Below are positions 37,584 through 49,048 of a stretch of 64,000 bases of DNA, piece by piece. The stretch's first letter is position 1, and the number at the start of each line of letters is the position of its first letter. This DNA comes from Lindgomyces ingoldianus (Eukaryota > Ascomycota > Dothideomycetes > Pleosporales > Lindgomycetaceae). The stretch is from NCBI RefSeq assembly GCF_010093535.1, contig NW_022985162.1, positions 62,001 to 126,000 on the forward strand, read 5' to 3'. Below the pieces are notes generated by a model. The model did no database searches. It saw nothing but the letters and a program-made list of their open reading frames with translations, and had not been told where the DNA came from. The position numbers and the translations under genes were made by a program.

Positions 37584-39150
37584 CTAAGCCTTTGGTTCTC
37601 CTAGGCTTACCCAAGTAACATTTTTTTGCCAAATACAATCCGTGAGCTGACAAACAGTGACGTGATGGTAAATCTCGTCGTCAGTTCCGACCGCATATAT
37701 GGCAGCTTTTCCGTCAAATAGTGTCACAACCGGTGCGCTATTGAAGGTCCCGTTCAACGAATCCCACTGTTTCATCCAGGTATTCGTTCCACTCGAAGTC
37801 CAGTACTGGTTCACAAGATTTCCGCTCGAATCCAACCCAAAGATGTCTACCCGGTTGGTGGACGAGACTAGCACTGCCACATCACTGGTGAAATTTCCGC
37901 CCAGAGCCTCCCAATCGTTCCATTCAGGGTTCTGATTGCCGTTGTAGAACTTATGATGGAGAGCATTACTGCCGTCAAGCGCCCAAATATTGAGCAGCTT
38001 TTCTGCTCGACTAGTCAAGACAGGCGTATGGAACCACCCGTCCCCAACTTGCCACCATGTCCCCCATCCATTAGTACTCCAAGCGTTCATCAGTATCTTG
38101 TGTCGACCAATCCCAATCATGTCAATCCGATCTTTCCCCCATGACACTACTGAAGGAGTTTCGTCAAAGTAAGCATTTTCAAATGTTCCCCAGTTAGGAT
38201 CCCATCTCCATCCCTCACCACCACCCCAAGCTTTGTGTGTCATATTGCCACCTGAAGCAGCAGGTTCAATGCCGAAGAGGTCGTATCTGTTTTCTCCCCA
38301 TGAAGATATGGCAGGTAGTTTGACAAATGATCCGCCTAGCGATGTCCAGCTGGCATCCCAGGCTGGATTTCGCGTGCCATTATATGCGATAGTCCACATA
38401 CTACCATCCAAACCCACTGCAAAAACATCAATACGATCTGTACCCCACGAAAATGCGGTAGGTGGACTTGTGAAGAGGCCGTCGCTGAGCTTCGACCAGT
38501 TGGCATCCCACGTATCACCGTTGCCAGATTTGTAGTAGATACGTTTATCCTGACCAAACCCGAAAACAAACATTCTTTTATTTGAGCTGCTAGACCATGC
38601 CACGGCCGAGAGAGTGCGCTGACAGAAGGTTGATTTGCATACGCTAGCGCTAGACGGAGTAGAAGTTGGCTGAGAACTTTGTGTTCGACTTGCGCTCGCA
38701 ATGGAGGATGAAGGTGCTTGGGTCTGTAATGAACTAACGCAAATAACCTTAGCAACATATTGAACTTAGATAAATCAATTGCCCTCACATTGCTTCACCC
38801 CCAGTTTTATGTTTTCTTGTCCCTCCAACAGCCCCACCTACGACTGCACCTACAAGTACAAGAAATAGGACTGAAAATCCGATAATCCATTTGCGCCTCG
38901 GGGGTCTCCCTTTTGCGATAGCCGAAGTTTCGTTTGCTGCAACAGCATATGTCGAATTGTCGAAATACTGTTGTTGAATATCTTTCGCCGAAGGATGAGG
39001 ATGATAGTAAGCATCCTGAGAGGTTTGAGCTTGGACCGCGGGAGGGGGATTGTCAGGACTATGTTGAGTTTCGGCGACCTCTAGGCCATGGCTCCAAGCA
39101 ACTTCTGGGTACGATTCATATGCTGTTTCAACAGCAGGTTGACCTTGCAT
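37584..39150 (-). CDS. Predicted type II membrane protein with beta-propeller lectin domain
   Basis: Exons 39150-38789 and 38733-37584 give 503 residues; the intron uses GTGAGG...TTAG, the only acceptor I found that keeps frame. Residues 1-85 are Pro/Gln/Tyr-rich and lack a signal peptide. RRKWIIGFSVLFLVLVGAVV (about 90-110) is a single membrane helix preceded by basic residues, so the C-terminus should face outside. A short Ser/Thr linker follows, then from about residue 165 to the end at least six repeats of the type W-G-x-DR-(I/Y)D-(V/L/M)-F-x-(V/I)-G-x-DG-x-(M/L). These match PLL-like/fucose-lectin beta-propeller repeats. Sugar specificity cannot be read off. Paired Cys near the end (VCQLTDCIW) may form a disulfide. 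Confidence 0.85.
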
Positions 39151-41406
39151 TTTTACGTCGGAAATTCCTCATGTACGGAGAGTAGAGAATCCAGTTCGAA
39201 GTACAGGATGTGTTGCTGTCTTTACTTGCAAGGCTGCCAAGCCTAGTTGGATTTTCCGGACTATCCACCTTGGGGGTTATGTTGCGACTCTCTCTCGTAT
39301 TCTGTCTTCTCTCCATTGGTGGGCATGCCGTAATTGCGCATGATGTGGAAGACCAGACCCTCCCAAGCGTTTTGGGGGCTGAAGCATCATGAAATAAGAC
39401 ACGGGTCTGCGCGATTCCCAAGGACGCTTTAGCGTGCACCAATGATTCAGGAACCACGAAACAGTGGGCAGTATTCCAGGCCACCACTTATCTCTGCCAA
39501 CACAAACTCATACAGTACAACAACCAGGAGTACCTCTATCCAATAGTGCAAAGAAGAGGGCTAAAGAGACCAATCCGGATATGAAGAAACTAGCGGGCTT
39601 GCGGAAGACAGACCCCAAAGGGTGAGGGCGGGGCACCATGAAAATGGAAACCGAGACTCAGTCAAAGAACCGGCTCCCTGAGCCCCTAAAGTCCGAGAAG
39701 GCGGCAGTGTAGTACTTCACCGGAAGTGGGGGTAATATTAGCATTAGTTCAATATTACTACCTCTACTGGATGACGAAATAGAGCCCTGCTCGAAGATGT
39801 CGCTGAGTTCAAGACCAACTCCTTCTGTCGGCTCTCTACTTTCTCACGTGAAACTCCTCCCTCTTGCCCTCAAAGCAAACAGAATTAAGGTACTTATAGA
39901 GAATTACCAAGTTAAACAGGAGAATGTACAGGATCTATATCTCAAACTTGATCCCCCTTGTCTTTAAGATGTCTGGAACGCCTGAGCAGACTTTTTTGGG
40001 CCGAAGACGATGATAGCGATGTAGATGGCCTAGATGAAATCAGTGAAGAGAGGGGAACAGCGAAGAAAGAAGTTCGGTTTGACGCTCCATCCAGCCTGTA
40101 TGCTAGAGAAGTATCAGACGAAACGTGAGAAGGCAGTAGAAATAACGACCATTATGAATCGTAGGTACAAGCTAGAACGCCGCAGAAGAACAGGCTCTAG
40201 GTTGCACCTCAAATGGTTCAAGGGCGTCTTCCTTCAGAGATCCAGGCTACTTTATGGGCATTCTAAAAAAACCCCGCCATGGCTTAGAACATCCTCCAAT
40301 CATTAGAGACTGGTCTGCTGCTTTGATGGCAACCATAGGTCTCACCTTGAAAAGGTAGAAGCAAACCCTTCATGCCATCATCCGATGCAAGCCAACTTCG
40401 ACATATTGACCGTGAACAGTCGATAGGTACCTATAATTGATTTATAGGATTTCAGTCCTCAAGGCCTTTGGTAACACTTCCACAGTACTTAAACAAAGTT
40501 GGCGCATGGCGAATGTTGATCTAGGTGCACAAACTACGGATCGTAGATCCATTGAGCTGCTCAGGGAAGGAAAAATGACGGACCATTTCAACATGATAAA
40601 ATATGTCGGGGTCCATTTGAGCCCCGCAGGGTCATAAAGGCGCAGAATGCTTCATGGAGGAGCGGCGGATGTGGGCGACGGCTTTCGATGCATGCCTTGC
40701 AATAGCCCTCGTCTTTGATGCTAAGCGCTTCCTTAAGTCGAAGAGTGAAGGTCCTTTCCAGTACCCGAAGCTCTTCGATTAGTTGAGGGAGCGAGGAATT
40801 TGCCCGATAGGACACACATGAGCAAAAAGACAATGCTAAATGATTTCTGAAAGCAATTCGATGGCTTGCTAGAGAGCTACAACAAAACTCTAGTGAAAAC
40901 GTCGAAGATATATATCCTCGAGCATAGGCCCTAGCAATACATCTTCTAGTCGTAAAACGTAAGTACAGTAATAAACTTCGATCTCCACGAAAACTTCAAT
41001 ATGGCATGGTGAAGTTGTCATCAAATCTTAACACCAAGGACTTGATCTATTGGATTTGTGGCCGGTGTGTAAGAGGCCGCCAGCCAGATGCAATGCTCCA
41101 CAGTCCACATGACATATAGCATGATCTGTTATCAGAATCTAATACATAGAACAAAGCCAACACCTACCACAGTATTCAAAGCCAGGATTATCGGCAACTA
41201 GTGGGTTGGCGAGGCACCAGGGATGGCAATTCCCAACACTGAATTAGGTAGCCCACTAGACTTGTACATCGACTTCCGTGTCGAAATTCCCCTGGGAAGG
41301 AGTCACTCGAAGCTCACAGACCCTGCAAGGCCCGATTACCGTATACCCTGTCAGAGGCACGAAAGTTCACCAAGAATAACAAAACTGCCCGTGCCGTGTC
41401 CTGCGG
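39151..41406. other. Gene-poor interval with one coding-like relic
   Basis: Lectin promoter at the left, then no recognisable gene. At 39715-39968 (plus) an open stretch of about 84 codons reads GGNISISSILLPLLDDEIEP and on to SLLSHVKLLPLALKANRIK and YLKLDPPCL before a stop. It looks like protein but matches no family I know. Confidence 0.4.
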
Positions 41407-41862
41407 ATGTCGTCTGCTTCGAACTTTTACACCCTTACGCTTGGGATGGAAAAGTGCAACATGTGCTTCCTTTTGGATGGCAGAGAGAGATGCTGGAATT
41501 TCCAGTTTATTCCTAAAGGTATGCTATACAGCGAATATTCAGTCTACCATCAGTCATTGCGTCTGGATCCGCGGAAGGGCACGTTCAGGTCTCAAGTCTT
41601 TGTCGCTAAATATCTAGTCTTCGCCATAGGCAAGCACACGAAGGATATGAGGGGATTGAGCGAGGGGTGTGACGTGCTCTATCGAAACAAGACCGTGAGG
41701 TTGGAGGCTGACTTCCGGCGGGGCTTCGTCTTCAACTTGAACTTTTTGGAGGAACTGAACGAGAAGCGGTTGGAGTGGACATCGTCATTCTTGGTATTAT
41801 ATAAAAGAGAACTATATACTATGGCTCACGTCGCCTTGGAATGGAGCCAGTACCGGAAATAA
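41407..41862 (+). CDS. Hypothetical protein, 151 codons
   Basis: Uninterrupted frame starting MSSASNFYTLTLGMEKCNMCF and ending VALEWSQYRK. The residue mix is protein-like, with mixed hydrophobic and charged stretches (KGTFRSQVFVAKYLVFAIGKHTKDM, RRGFVFNLNFLEELNEKRLEW). No family, signal peptide or membrane segment recognised. Its start is uncertain: frames upstream (41223 onwards) could form a first exon. It sits alone in a gene-poor interval and may be a relic. Confidence 0.35.
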   Translation: MSSASNFYTLTLGMEKCNMCFLLDGRERCWNFQFIPKGMLYSEYSVYHQSLRLDPRKGTFRSQVFVAKYLVFAIGKHTKDMRGLSEGCDVLYRNKTVRLEADFRRGFVFNLNFLEELNEKRLEWTSSFLVLYKRELYTMAHVALEWSQYRK

Positions 41863-42962
41863 TTGCTATCTCTCAATGTAGCACGGCAGCTCCTGTGAGG
41901 GCTGCGCGTCTGATTACGCGAAGCCAACGCAGGAACACATGGTAGAAACCAGGGGTGTAGTAAATGAAGTGAAATTAACGATACTGCACGGGACGTATTC
42001 GCACATGCTTCGATAGACTAAGGCGTAGATCGATGCAGCATCGTTGCTTGCCTCGCGTCGCCGAAGTAGCCGCTTTGGGCCTTCAACAATCCCCAACAGT
42101 ATGTGGGAGCGCGCATGTGAACCAGAAGGCTGATTTAGCCGCTGGCTGCAGACATGGGTACGTAGGTCAAATGGTCTAGAAGACGTGGGCAGTATTTTTG
42201 TATGACATTATGGAGATGGACGCATGGAAGTGCTTTGGTGAAGAAGAGTCTCCGGACAGAGCGTTGCTATCATCACAGTGCGTTCGTGAGACAGCGTTGG
42301 GCGGTTCTGTTGAGCCAGCGAGCATTTCCACCGGCTGGACTTTGTGACTGCGGTTTCGCTCGCGAATCTTGAGATGAAAGTGGGGTTTGAAGGGCCTTAT
42401 TCATCATGCAACCCCGCCATTCACGCTGGGCCGGCTTTATCCGTGAAGTGTTCTGGAAGACAACTCTAACTAACTAGGGGTTCTGAATGCATGAGCTGCC
42501 CCTCCGACCGCTACTTGTGAGCAGCAGAGTTTTGCGCTCCTCTCTTCTTCTTCGCCTTCTGCGATTGCTTTGCCTTGCGTTGGGTCTCCCTCGTTGCGTC
42601 ACACATGAAGTAGTTTCTTTCAGCTGCTGCGCTCCACGTACCTGGTACAGCACGGCTTAGACGACCAGCCACTTTCAGGCGAGTCCGGTGACCTTCCGCT
42701 TCACCAATAATCCTCCGCGATTCCGGATGCGTCACTCGCAAAGACGAGGTACCTTAACCACGGCATGCTCTGAACGGCAGCCTAGCTTCCGCTTTGAGAT
42801 ATGAGAACTGACTGTCGCTCCTCAGGTGCTCACGTCTGTTGCCGCGTGCGAAATTGTATCCACGGATACCGCTCTCTGCTGTATACAATACCTTGATCAG
42901 GATTCGCTTCACGCGAGCAGCCCCGACCCGTGACTGTGTCATTCGGCTCTCGCGAAGATTAA
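41863..42962. other. Intergenic, no gene seen
   Basis: Promoter side of the next gene. Minus frames at 42511..43296 oppose the start of the next gene and show no motif. Confidence 0.5.
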
Positions 42963-44465
42963 ATGCTTCTTCATTCCGACCCGACCCTGACCGAGGTCCC
43001 GGATTTCTCGCCCGAACAATTGGAGAGCTTGACCCGTAGCGTTGAGCGCAAGAAGCAGAAGCTCCAGGACGACATCCACGAGTACATCCGGAGGAAGCAG
43101 GACGAGCTGCGGAAGTATGAGCGAGAGGTATGTGATAGCGTCTGCCATCAATTCGGAGACATTTGACAGAGCTAATTGGGTTAGCTCCTAGAGCGATATC
43201 GTTCAATGGAGGGCCCCGAGTCAAGTCGGGATGCCAATGAGAGGAATTCGATTCATACGCAGTCATCGACCCCAGATCCGCTCGATGCCTCGCCATCGCA
43301 ACCCGTGGGCGCTTCTACTGACCCGAGGAAGCTCGGACCTGAGGAAACGGCTAAACGCACAAAGCACTCACGCGTCCACAAACGCGAAAAGGAACTGTGC
43401 GGCCTGGTCACTCCGATATTTTTGCCTCTGCTGGATGCGAGCGAAAGTCCGCCGGCCAAGGAGAAGAAAAAGAAAGAGAAGAGGAAGAATAAAGACGAGA
43501 AGGGGGAGATCATTCCACTCTCGCCACCAAACTCAGAGCAAGGATCCCCGTCAAACGATGGTGGCAAAGAGAAAGAGAAGCGCAGTTCCCGAAGTCGAAG
43601 CAGAGAGTTTAAAATGGAGCGAGGAGAGCCTTCGAGTAAAAGCGCGGAACCTGCAGAGTCGAAGCAGAGTCTAGAGTCAGCAAAGAAATCGAAACGTTCG
43701 ACGATAAAGAAATCGTCCCTACGACACAACACCTCGAAACCAAGAAGAAAACGAGTGAGCCTAATAATTGACGACCAGATTTTCCATCCATCAGACAACA
43801 TCGCTGAGCCCCCGCTCACCTCTCCCACCAGCGAGACTACTGCCTCTTCGGCATCCACGTCAACCACATCTCTCGAATCAACACTGGACCCACAACTTCT
43901 CGCTCAGGTCGGCACCCCCATTCACCACGAACCCGTCCACCACAGCCTTCCTCTTCCAATGCCACTTCCCAGTACCTCACCCACCAAACACACCGGCCAC
44001 ACACTCATCGAATCCCCACCAGCCCTTGAATACGAGCCCCCGAAAGCCACCGGACAAGCTATCCTCGAGCCGTCTCCACCAAACCAAGACATTGACATCC
44101 CACTCCTAGCCTCCAACCCCCCTATATACGCCGACTCCGCCGAACTCGCCGAAGAAACCGAATACGACTTCACCAGTTTCGTTGGCGGGATCGATGGCTC
44201 CGGCGTTGACGACGTAGACCAAGCCGGCAGTTACGGCTACCCTTCCTCCCTCGGCGCTAGCTATCTCGAAAGCTACATGCAAAATAGGCCGTTGAGTGTT
44301 CGCATTGCAGCGGCGGAGAAAGCAGAGCTAGAGGAGCAAGAAAAACAAGCGCTGATTGCGGGTAGCGAGGCAAATGAAGAGAAGTTGGATGTCGCGGTTG
44401 GACGAGTTGAGGACGTGGATGCAGGCGATGGTGATGAGTTTATGGGGAGCATGGATGCGGTTTAA
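42963..44465 (+). CDS. Disordered protein with N-terminal coiled coil, function unknown
   Basis: Exons 42963-43127 and 43185-44465 (57-nt intron, GTATGT...TTAG) give 481 residues. Residues 10-65 are a charged helix (SPEQLESLTRSVERKKQKLQ, IRRKQDELRKYERELLERY). The middle is strongly basic with Lys/Glu runs (KEKKKKEKRKNKDEK) and SR pairs (RSSRSRSREF), then SP-rich. Towards the end come conserved-looking stretches EYDFTSFVGGIDG and SLGASYLESYMQNRPLSVRIAAAEKAELEEQEKQAL, then an acidic tail. Basic runs could be nuclear-localisation signals. I do not recognise the family. Confidence 0.82.
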
Positions 44466-45005
44466 TGGTGCAGTAGGAGTATTCTCGGATTTAATACGGG
44501 GTCCTTGTGTGTATATATAATGTGCTTGAGTGGTATTAGCTGCATAGTAGCGTTAGGACTGGGGGGTTTTTGTGATTGTGATTGGAAAGGCGTTATGGTA
44601 GTTAGGCTGGTTTTGGTCTGCTCCTTGGCTTTGGCCAAGAGGGATATTGCCAGGGTATAGTATGGCTGCCTGGTGAATTGATGCATACTGTATGAGATAT
44701 ACAGTGTCAATGAAAACACTACCTATATGCATACTTAGGACTTTAAGAAGTAATACGAAAGGCAAAAAACGTTACCTGTTTATCTATTTCTACAGGACCT
44801 TTCCCACATCAACCGACCCCGCATTTCAAACGATGCGCAAGCATCTGATGACCTAAAGTGGAATATTACAAGGGCGTAATTCAGGACAGAGAATTGCATC
44901 CATTTAACGATATCCTCAATCCTAGTAAAAATACCAATTGAAAGACAATTGAAAGACAATTGAAAGACTCTACCCTATTCATGTTCCAGTTTATGTGATA
45001 ACATA
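44466..45005. other. Intergenic between convergent genes
   Basis: Shared 3' flank, with an 11-bp tandem repeat near its right end. Confidence 0.6.
44936..44968. repeat. Three perfect copies of an 11-bp unit
   Basis: AATTGAAAGAC occurs three times in tandem in the 3' flank of the hydrolase gene. Confidence 0.95.
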
Positions 45006-46070
45006 CTATGCCTCAGCATCTTTTCCCCTCAACTGTTCAACCCCATTCACTACCCTATCCAACAATGCCGCCATCTCAACCCCCACAAACCCCGGCCCAT
45101 CCTTCTGAATAAAATGCCCACATCCGACCGCAATAACCGGACCAATCGCTTTATCCACATCAGTAATCTTCAACAACTCCGCATTATACCTCTGCCACTT
45201 CGGATTCGCATACGTCATCGTCAAAATCTTGGGCGTATGCAACGAACCCATGTAACTCTGTTCTGCGAATTCCTCCCAGTCGTGGCCGACGACAGTGAGA
45301 TAAGGGCCCGAACCCCCGGGGCCTTTGAGAGAGGGGGAAGACGGGGAGGGGAGAAGCGTGGCGAGGTTCCGACGGGAAAGGCCTTCGGCGTTGGGAACGG
45401 AGGGGTGGAACATGCGGCGGTAATTTTCACGTGTGTCGCGGACGTCTTTTTCGGAGACGCCAGGGGGGAGGGTGCGTGGGTCGAAAGTTGGGGCGTCAGG
45501 ATCTGGCCATAGGGATACGAAATCTGAGTTCGCCATGATGGAATCCAGGAAGAGGAGGCCAGATACGGTGCCTGGGTATGTATGTGCAAAGAGGCGGGCG
45601 AGTGCGCAGCCAATGGAATTACAGACGAAAATGAGGTTAGGAAATTGCGTGGGGTTAGAGATCTCGAGATGTTCTTTCCAGATTTGTAGCAGAAATTGAC
45701 GGAGCGAGCGAGCGGCGCTCATGACGTCGTGGCCATGGCACGGCGGCGGCTCTTTGTCGTCGGGATCATGGTCGGAATCCCCTTGGCCGTAGCGGTCGTA
45801 GGAAAGGAGGGCGGGATATGGTAGTTGGGCTGATATACGAACCTTGAGGAAGTGGGAGGTTGTGGCGGCCCAGGATGAGCGTGGGAGGATGAGGCCGTTG
45901 AGGAAGACGAGTAGGGTTTGTGAGAAGGGGTTCGATTGGTTGGAGGTGGGTTTTGAGGGTGGATAGTATGTGTAGTGGATTCTGGCGGAGGGCTTATTTT
46001 CGAGGATTATGGAGGAGATCTCAGGGGTTGGGAAGGGCTGGAGGTCTTTGTCGGAGGATTGGTTGGACAT
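45006..46070 (-). CDS. Alpha/beta hydrolase
   Basis: Single exon, 354 residues, no signal peptide, so probably intracellular. Fold landmarks: LLVFLNGLILPRSSW (oxyanion region), LLSYDRYGQGDSD (strand and loop after it), the nucleophile elbow FVCNSIGCALA with Ser in N-S-I-G where the usual first Gly is Cys, LLFLDSIMA, and the catalytic His in AVGCGHFIQKDGPGFV. The acid is probably in the strand before it, as in other members. The substrate cannot be deduced; it could be an esterase, lipase or hydrolase of small molecules. Confidence 0.88.
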   Translation of the reverse strand: MSNQSSDKDLQPFPTPEISSIILENKPSARIHYTYYPPSKPTSNQSNPFSQTLLVFLNGLILPRSSWAATTSHFLKVRISAQLPYPALLSYDRYGQGDSDHDPDDKEPPPCHGHDVMSAARSLRQFLLQIWKEHLEISNPTQFPNLIFVCNSIGCALARLFAHTYPGTVSGLLFLDSIMANSDFVSLWPDPDAPTFDPRTLPPGVSEKDVRDTRENYRRMFHPSVPNAEGLSRRNLATLLPSPSSPSLKGPGGSGPYLTVVGHDWEEFAEQSYMGSLHTPKILTMTYANPKWQRYNAELLKITDVDKAIGPVIAVGCGHFIQKDGPGFVGVEMAALLDRVVNGVEQLRGKDAEA

Positions 46071-47189
46071 TTTGAGAGTTTTCAGGCTTTCCTATGCAGA
46101 CGTATTTGACTAGAAATATATATCCTAAATCAAAACACCCTCCTCTTCCCAAGGTCTTAGCGAGTATAGAAGTTCCTATCGCAGATTTCCTATTTAGGTA
46201 GGCTCGGAAACGCGAACGAAGAGTTAAACCGAGAATCAATAACAGTGGGGATCAATGGATTGTGTTCAAATGTAGAGCAGAGGCAGCCGCGAACTGTTCT
46301 TTCGGCCTCCGATAGGCGTATATACTTCAATGGCTGCTGTTACCCCTCTGGTGGCTTTTGTGCAAGACGGCAGATGGTGATCTTCAGGCGCCCCAAAATC
46401 CTGCAACAACAAAACAAGAATTTAAGGCCTTCTGCTTGGTCAGAACTTCAGTCCTATACCCCAAGCAAACCACAGAACAGAATCAAGGTGTGTGAAAGAG
46501 CAGACGTGCACGACAGCTCTAAGAGGAAATGCTGAGGGCGTTTCGGAGTTGAGAGGATGATGCTAGAACCCCACCCGTCGGCTAAGCTTGTCAATGTTGG
46601 CGGAAGCCTGCATCGATCGAATCAGAGAGGAGGCCCACATAGTTGAAACTTGAAGGAAGTGAAAACCGTAGAATAAAGACGAGAAATAAAAGGATAAGTA
46701 TATCTGGCAGGACGATTTCAGAAATTCTCCTTTCACGCGCTTTGTACGCTTCCAGCAGGTGTCCCCGGGAGCAAGGAAAGAGCGTTCCGCGGCAGCGGGG
46801 CGGGTCAGGAACGGAGCAATGACGTGGTAGCTCCTTCTCTTCATAGCTTCGTTGTTACACCGAACCGCGGCTAGTGGACTTCATCAAACTTAAGAATCAC
46901 CCTCGCAATCACTCCTCAACCCGCCAACACGCGCTTCACGGTCCCGGCTGGCCTCGTTCACATTCACATACAGCTCTGTACATCCGACTCAGCGTCAACG
47001 ACATTACTTTCTCCCAAATCCCATCGTCCCCCCTCATCCGCATCTCACAAGCGCTGCACGCGACGGTATTCAGATCTATAGCTCACTACTCCAATTAACG
47101 CTCTCAAACAAGCTGTAGGCCGCCCCTCCTTCCTCCAGAAGCATCGGCTTGCCTAACTTCTCCACCTAAGCGTGGACAGAGACTAAAGC
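46071..47189. other. Intergenic, divergent promoters
   Basis: Promoters of the hydrolase gene (left) and the next gene (right). Only motif-free short frames. Confidence 0.5.
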
Positions 47190-47918
47190 ATGGCATATTA
47201 CGTCGACCGCTCTTCCCAAACTACCATTGCCGGTCTCACAAAGCATCCTTTAGCCTTCCCTCCTGTCCTCTCTTACACCGACGCGACCACTCCCCCGGAT
47301 GATATGCCTTCCAAGCAGCTTCAACTCGCCACCCACGGCACACCTGCGATAACAAAGACGGCCATAGCAGATCAGAATACGTCTCCGAGCCGGCTCCTGC
47401 GTCGAAAAAGGCGTCCTCCACTTGTCGCTCGCATCTCGCGGCAGGCCTTGGAGGTGGATGCCGAGGGTCCTCGGTCACCGCCTCCTACCGAGACGGTCCT
47501 GTCGCCTCTGCCCGCTGCCAACACGCTCCACGCTGGGCATACTCCAATATTTCCTCGCTCCCTATCCCCACTACACGACCAAGAGGATAACAGCGGTCCA
47601 TCGACGCCGGAGCAAGAGGGCGTCTTGACAGGGCCATTGACTCTGCCGGCTCAGCCAGGGCATGGCCTTGACGACCGCATCGAGTTGAGGGTTCTTGACG
47701 CCGAGTTAGAGAAGATCGCGAAGGAGCAAGGCATCAGCCCTCTGCGTAATGGGCCACGATCCACTCACAGTCAGCACGCTGAAAACGGCGGCCAGAGCAG
47801 TCTCAAGGGGTCTGGGGAGAACCGCAGGAGGCCTTCAGCGGACGACGCTGAGGTTGTTGATGGCGTTATTCTCAAGAAGCCGAGAATGAATCTCGGCGCC
47901 CCATTGGGCCAGGTCTAG
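47190..47918 (+). CDS. Disordered protein of unknown function
   Basis: Single frame of 242 residues after a long pyrimidine-rich leader typical of an expressed gene. It begins MAYYVDRSSQTTIAGLTKHPLAFPP. A basic cluster SPSRLLRRKRRPPLVARISRQALEV at about 65-90 may be a nuclear-localisation signal. The rest is Pro/Ser/Thr-rich with SP sites (PTETVLSPLPAA, FPRSLSPLHD), a short helical patch DDRIELRVLDAELEKIAKEQG (about 160-180) and a C-terminal KKPRMNLGAPLGQV. No family recognised. Coding status rests on length and leader. Confidence 0.65.
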   Translation: MAYYVDRSSQTTIAGLTKHPLAFPPVLSYTDATTPPDDMPSKQLQLATHGTPAITKTAIADQNTSPSRLLRRKRRPPLVARISRQALEVDAEGPRSPPPTETVLSPLPAANTLHAGHTPIFPRSLSPLHDQEDNSGPSTPEQEGVLTGPLTLPAQPGHGLDDRIELRVLDAELEKIAKEQGISPLRNGPRSTHSQHAENGGQSSLKGSGENRRRPSADDAEVVDGVILKKPRMNLGAPLGQV

Positions 47919-49048
47919 AACGGTTGCCACATCGTTTCGACATTTGCATGGTTTTGTTTCCACGTGGGTTTACGCGGTTGGCGTTTGACTTCTAGATCAC
48001 GGTTCGGAAAATGGGAAACTTGGGTTGGTTAGTCCCGGGAAGGGAAATGGGACGATACCCATGATTTCCTCATTGAAAAGGCGGGTTCTGCTTCGGGAAC
48101 CACTCCAAGGTTCGGCCACACAAAGGTATAAATGTTACGTAGCATCATTGTTGGACAGATGAATCTGCAGCTATTATACTTTCTTTGCTGCGTTTGTATG
48201 TATAATTCATATAGCTGGATATGTAAACCCAACCAGTGGAGTCAATCAAGCTGTGCATGAAGATGGCTTTTAGGGTTGGGTTGCGCTGTCACTCCCGTCC
48301 GGAATAAGTTTAGTGTGATAGATAGATCGCCAGGTAAAATCTGGGGAACTTTTCAAAAACTTCAAAACACCCTCGCCATCTTCACCCCGCATCCAAACCC
48401 CTACCAACCTCTCTCAGTTATCTTAGCCACCATGCAGGTCCTATTTCTATTCTAATTCGACCCTCTCTCATCTATATTGATCGCCGCGGCTTGCTTTAAT
48501 TACATGTCTTGGCTTTCACTTAGTGGGTATACATGCACCTACCATTCAACAAATAGCCTTTCAATCTATCACTCCATGGTTCGTTTTCATGTTCAATGCT
48601 TAATCATATCCTCAGGGATCGGTCCTCAGAGCGGCTGATGTGCCTTCGGCACATGCCTCCGATGGTGGTGTCACCAATAATTCCCTGCCATCGATTGAGA
48701 GTGGGAGCATCATCTTAGAGTCGGCTTCACGTGGTGGTGCTCCAGGCTGAAGATCAAGACTTTTATATTTGACTCCTCTCTCAGGAACCCTTCCAATCCA
48801 ATTTGCGCACATTTCAATTCTAAGGATTGTTCGCTTGGCGCAATAGATGGGACGGGCTACGAGATATGATTAGACCGGCAAATATCGAAGGGATGGGGAA
48901 GCTGAGGGGCCGAGCAGTTTGGAGCTTGTTTCTTGGGGTATCGTGAGGGGCTTATATTTACTCCATTTCCATTGCTGTTTCGACTCCGTTGTTGAGCAGT
49001 TTTCTAGTTCTACATTACGGGATCGACATTACAGCTATTCGATTCACT
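47919..49048. other. Intergenic, with a possible two-exon small gene
   Basis: On the plus strand ATGCAG (48432-48437) could splice by a weak GTCCTA donor to CAG|GGATCG (48616), giving a 46-residue product ending SASRGGAPG at 48750. A minus frame at 48812..48612 overlaps it. Evidence is too weak to call either. The right part is the GMC gene promoter. Confidence 0.35.

Noticed and set aside
42754..43296. 180-codon minus-strand frame
   Set aside because: Antisense to the spliced gene starting at 42963, without recognisable motif.
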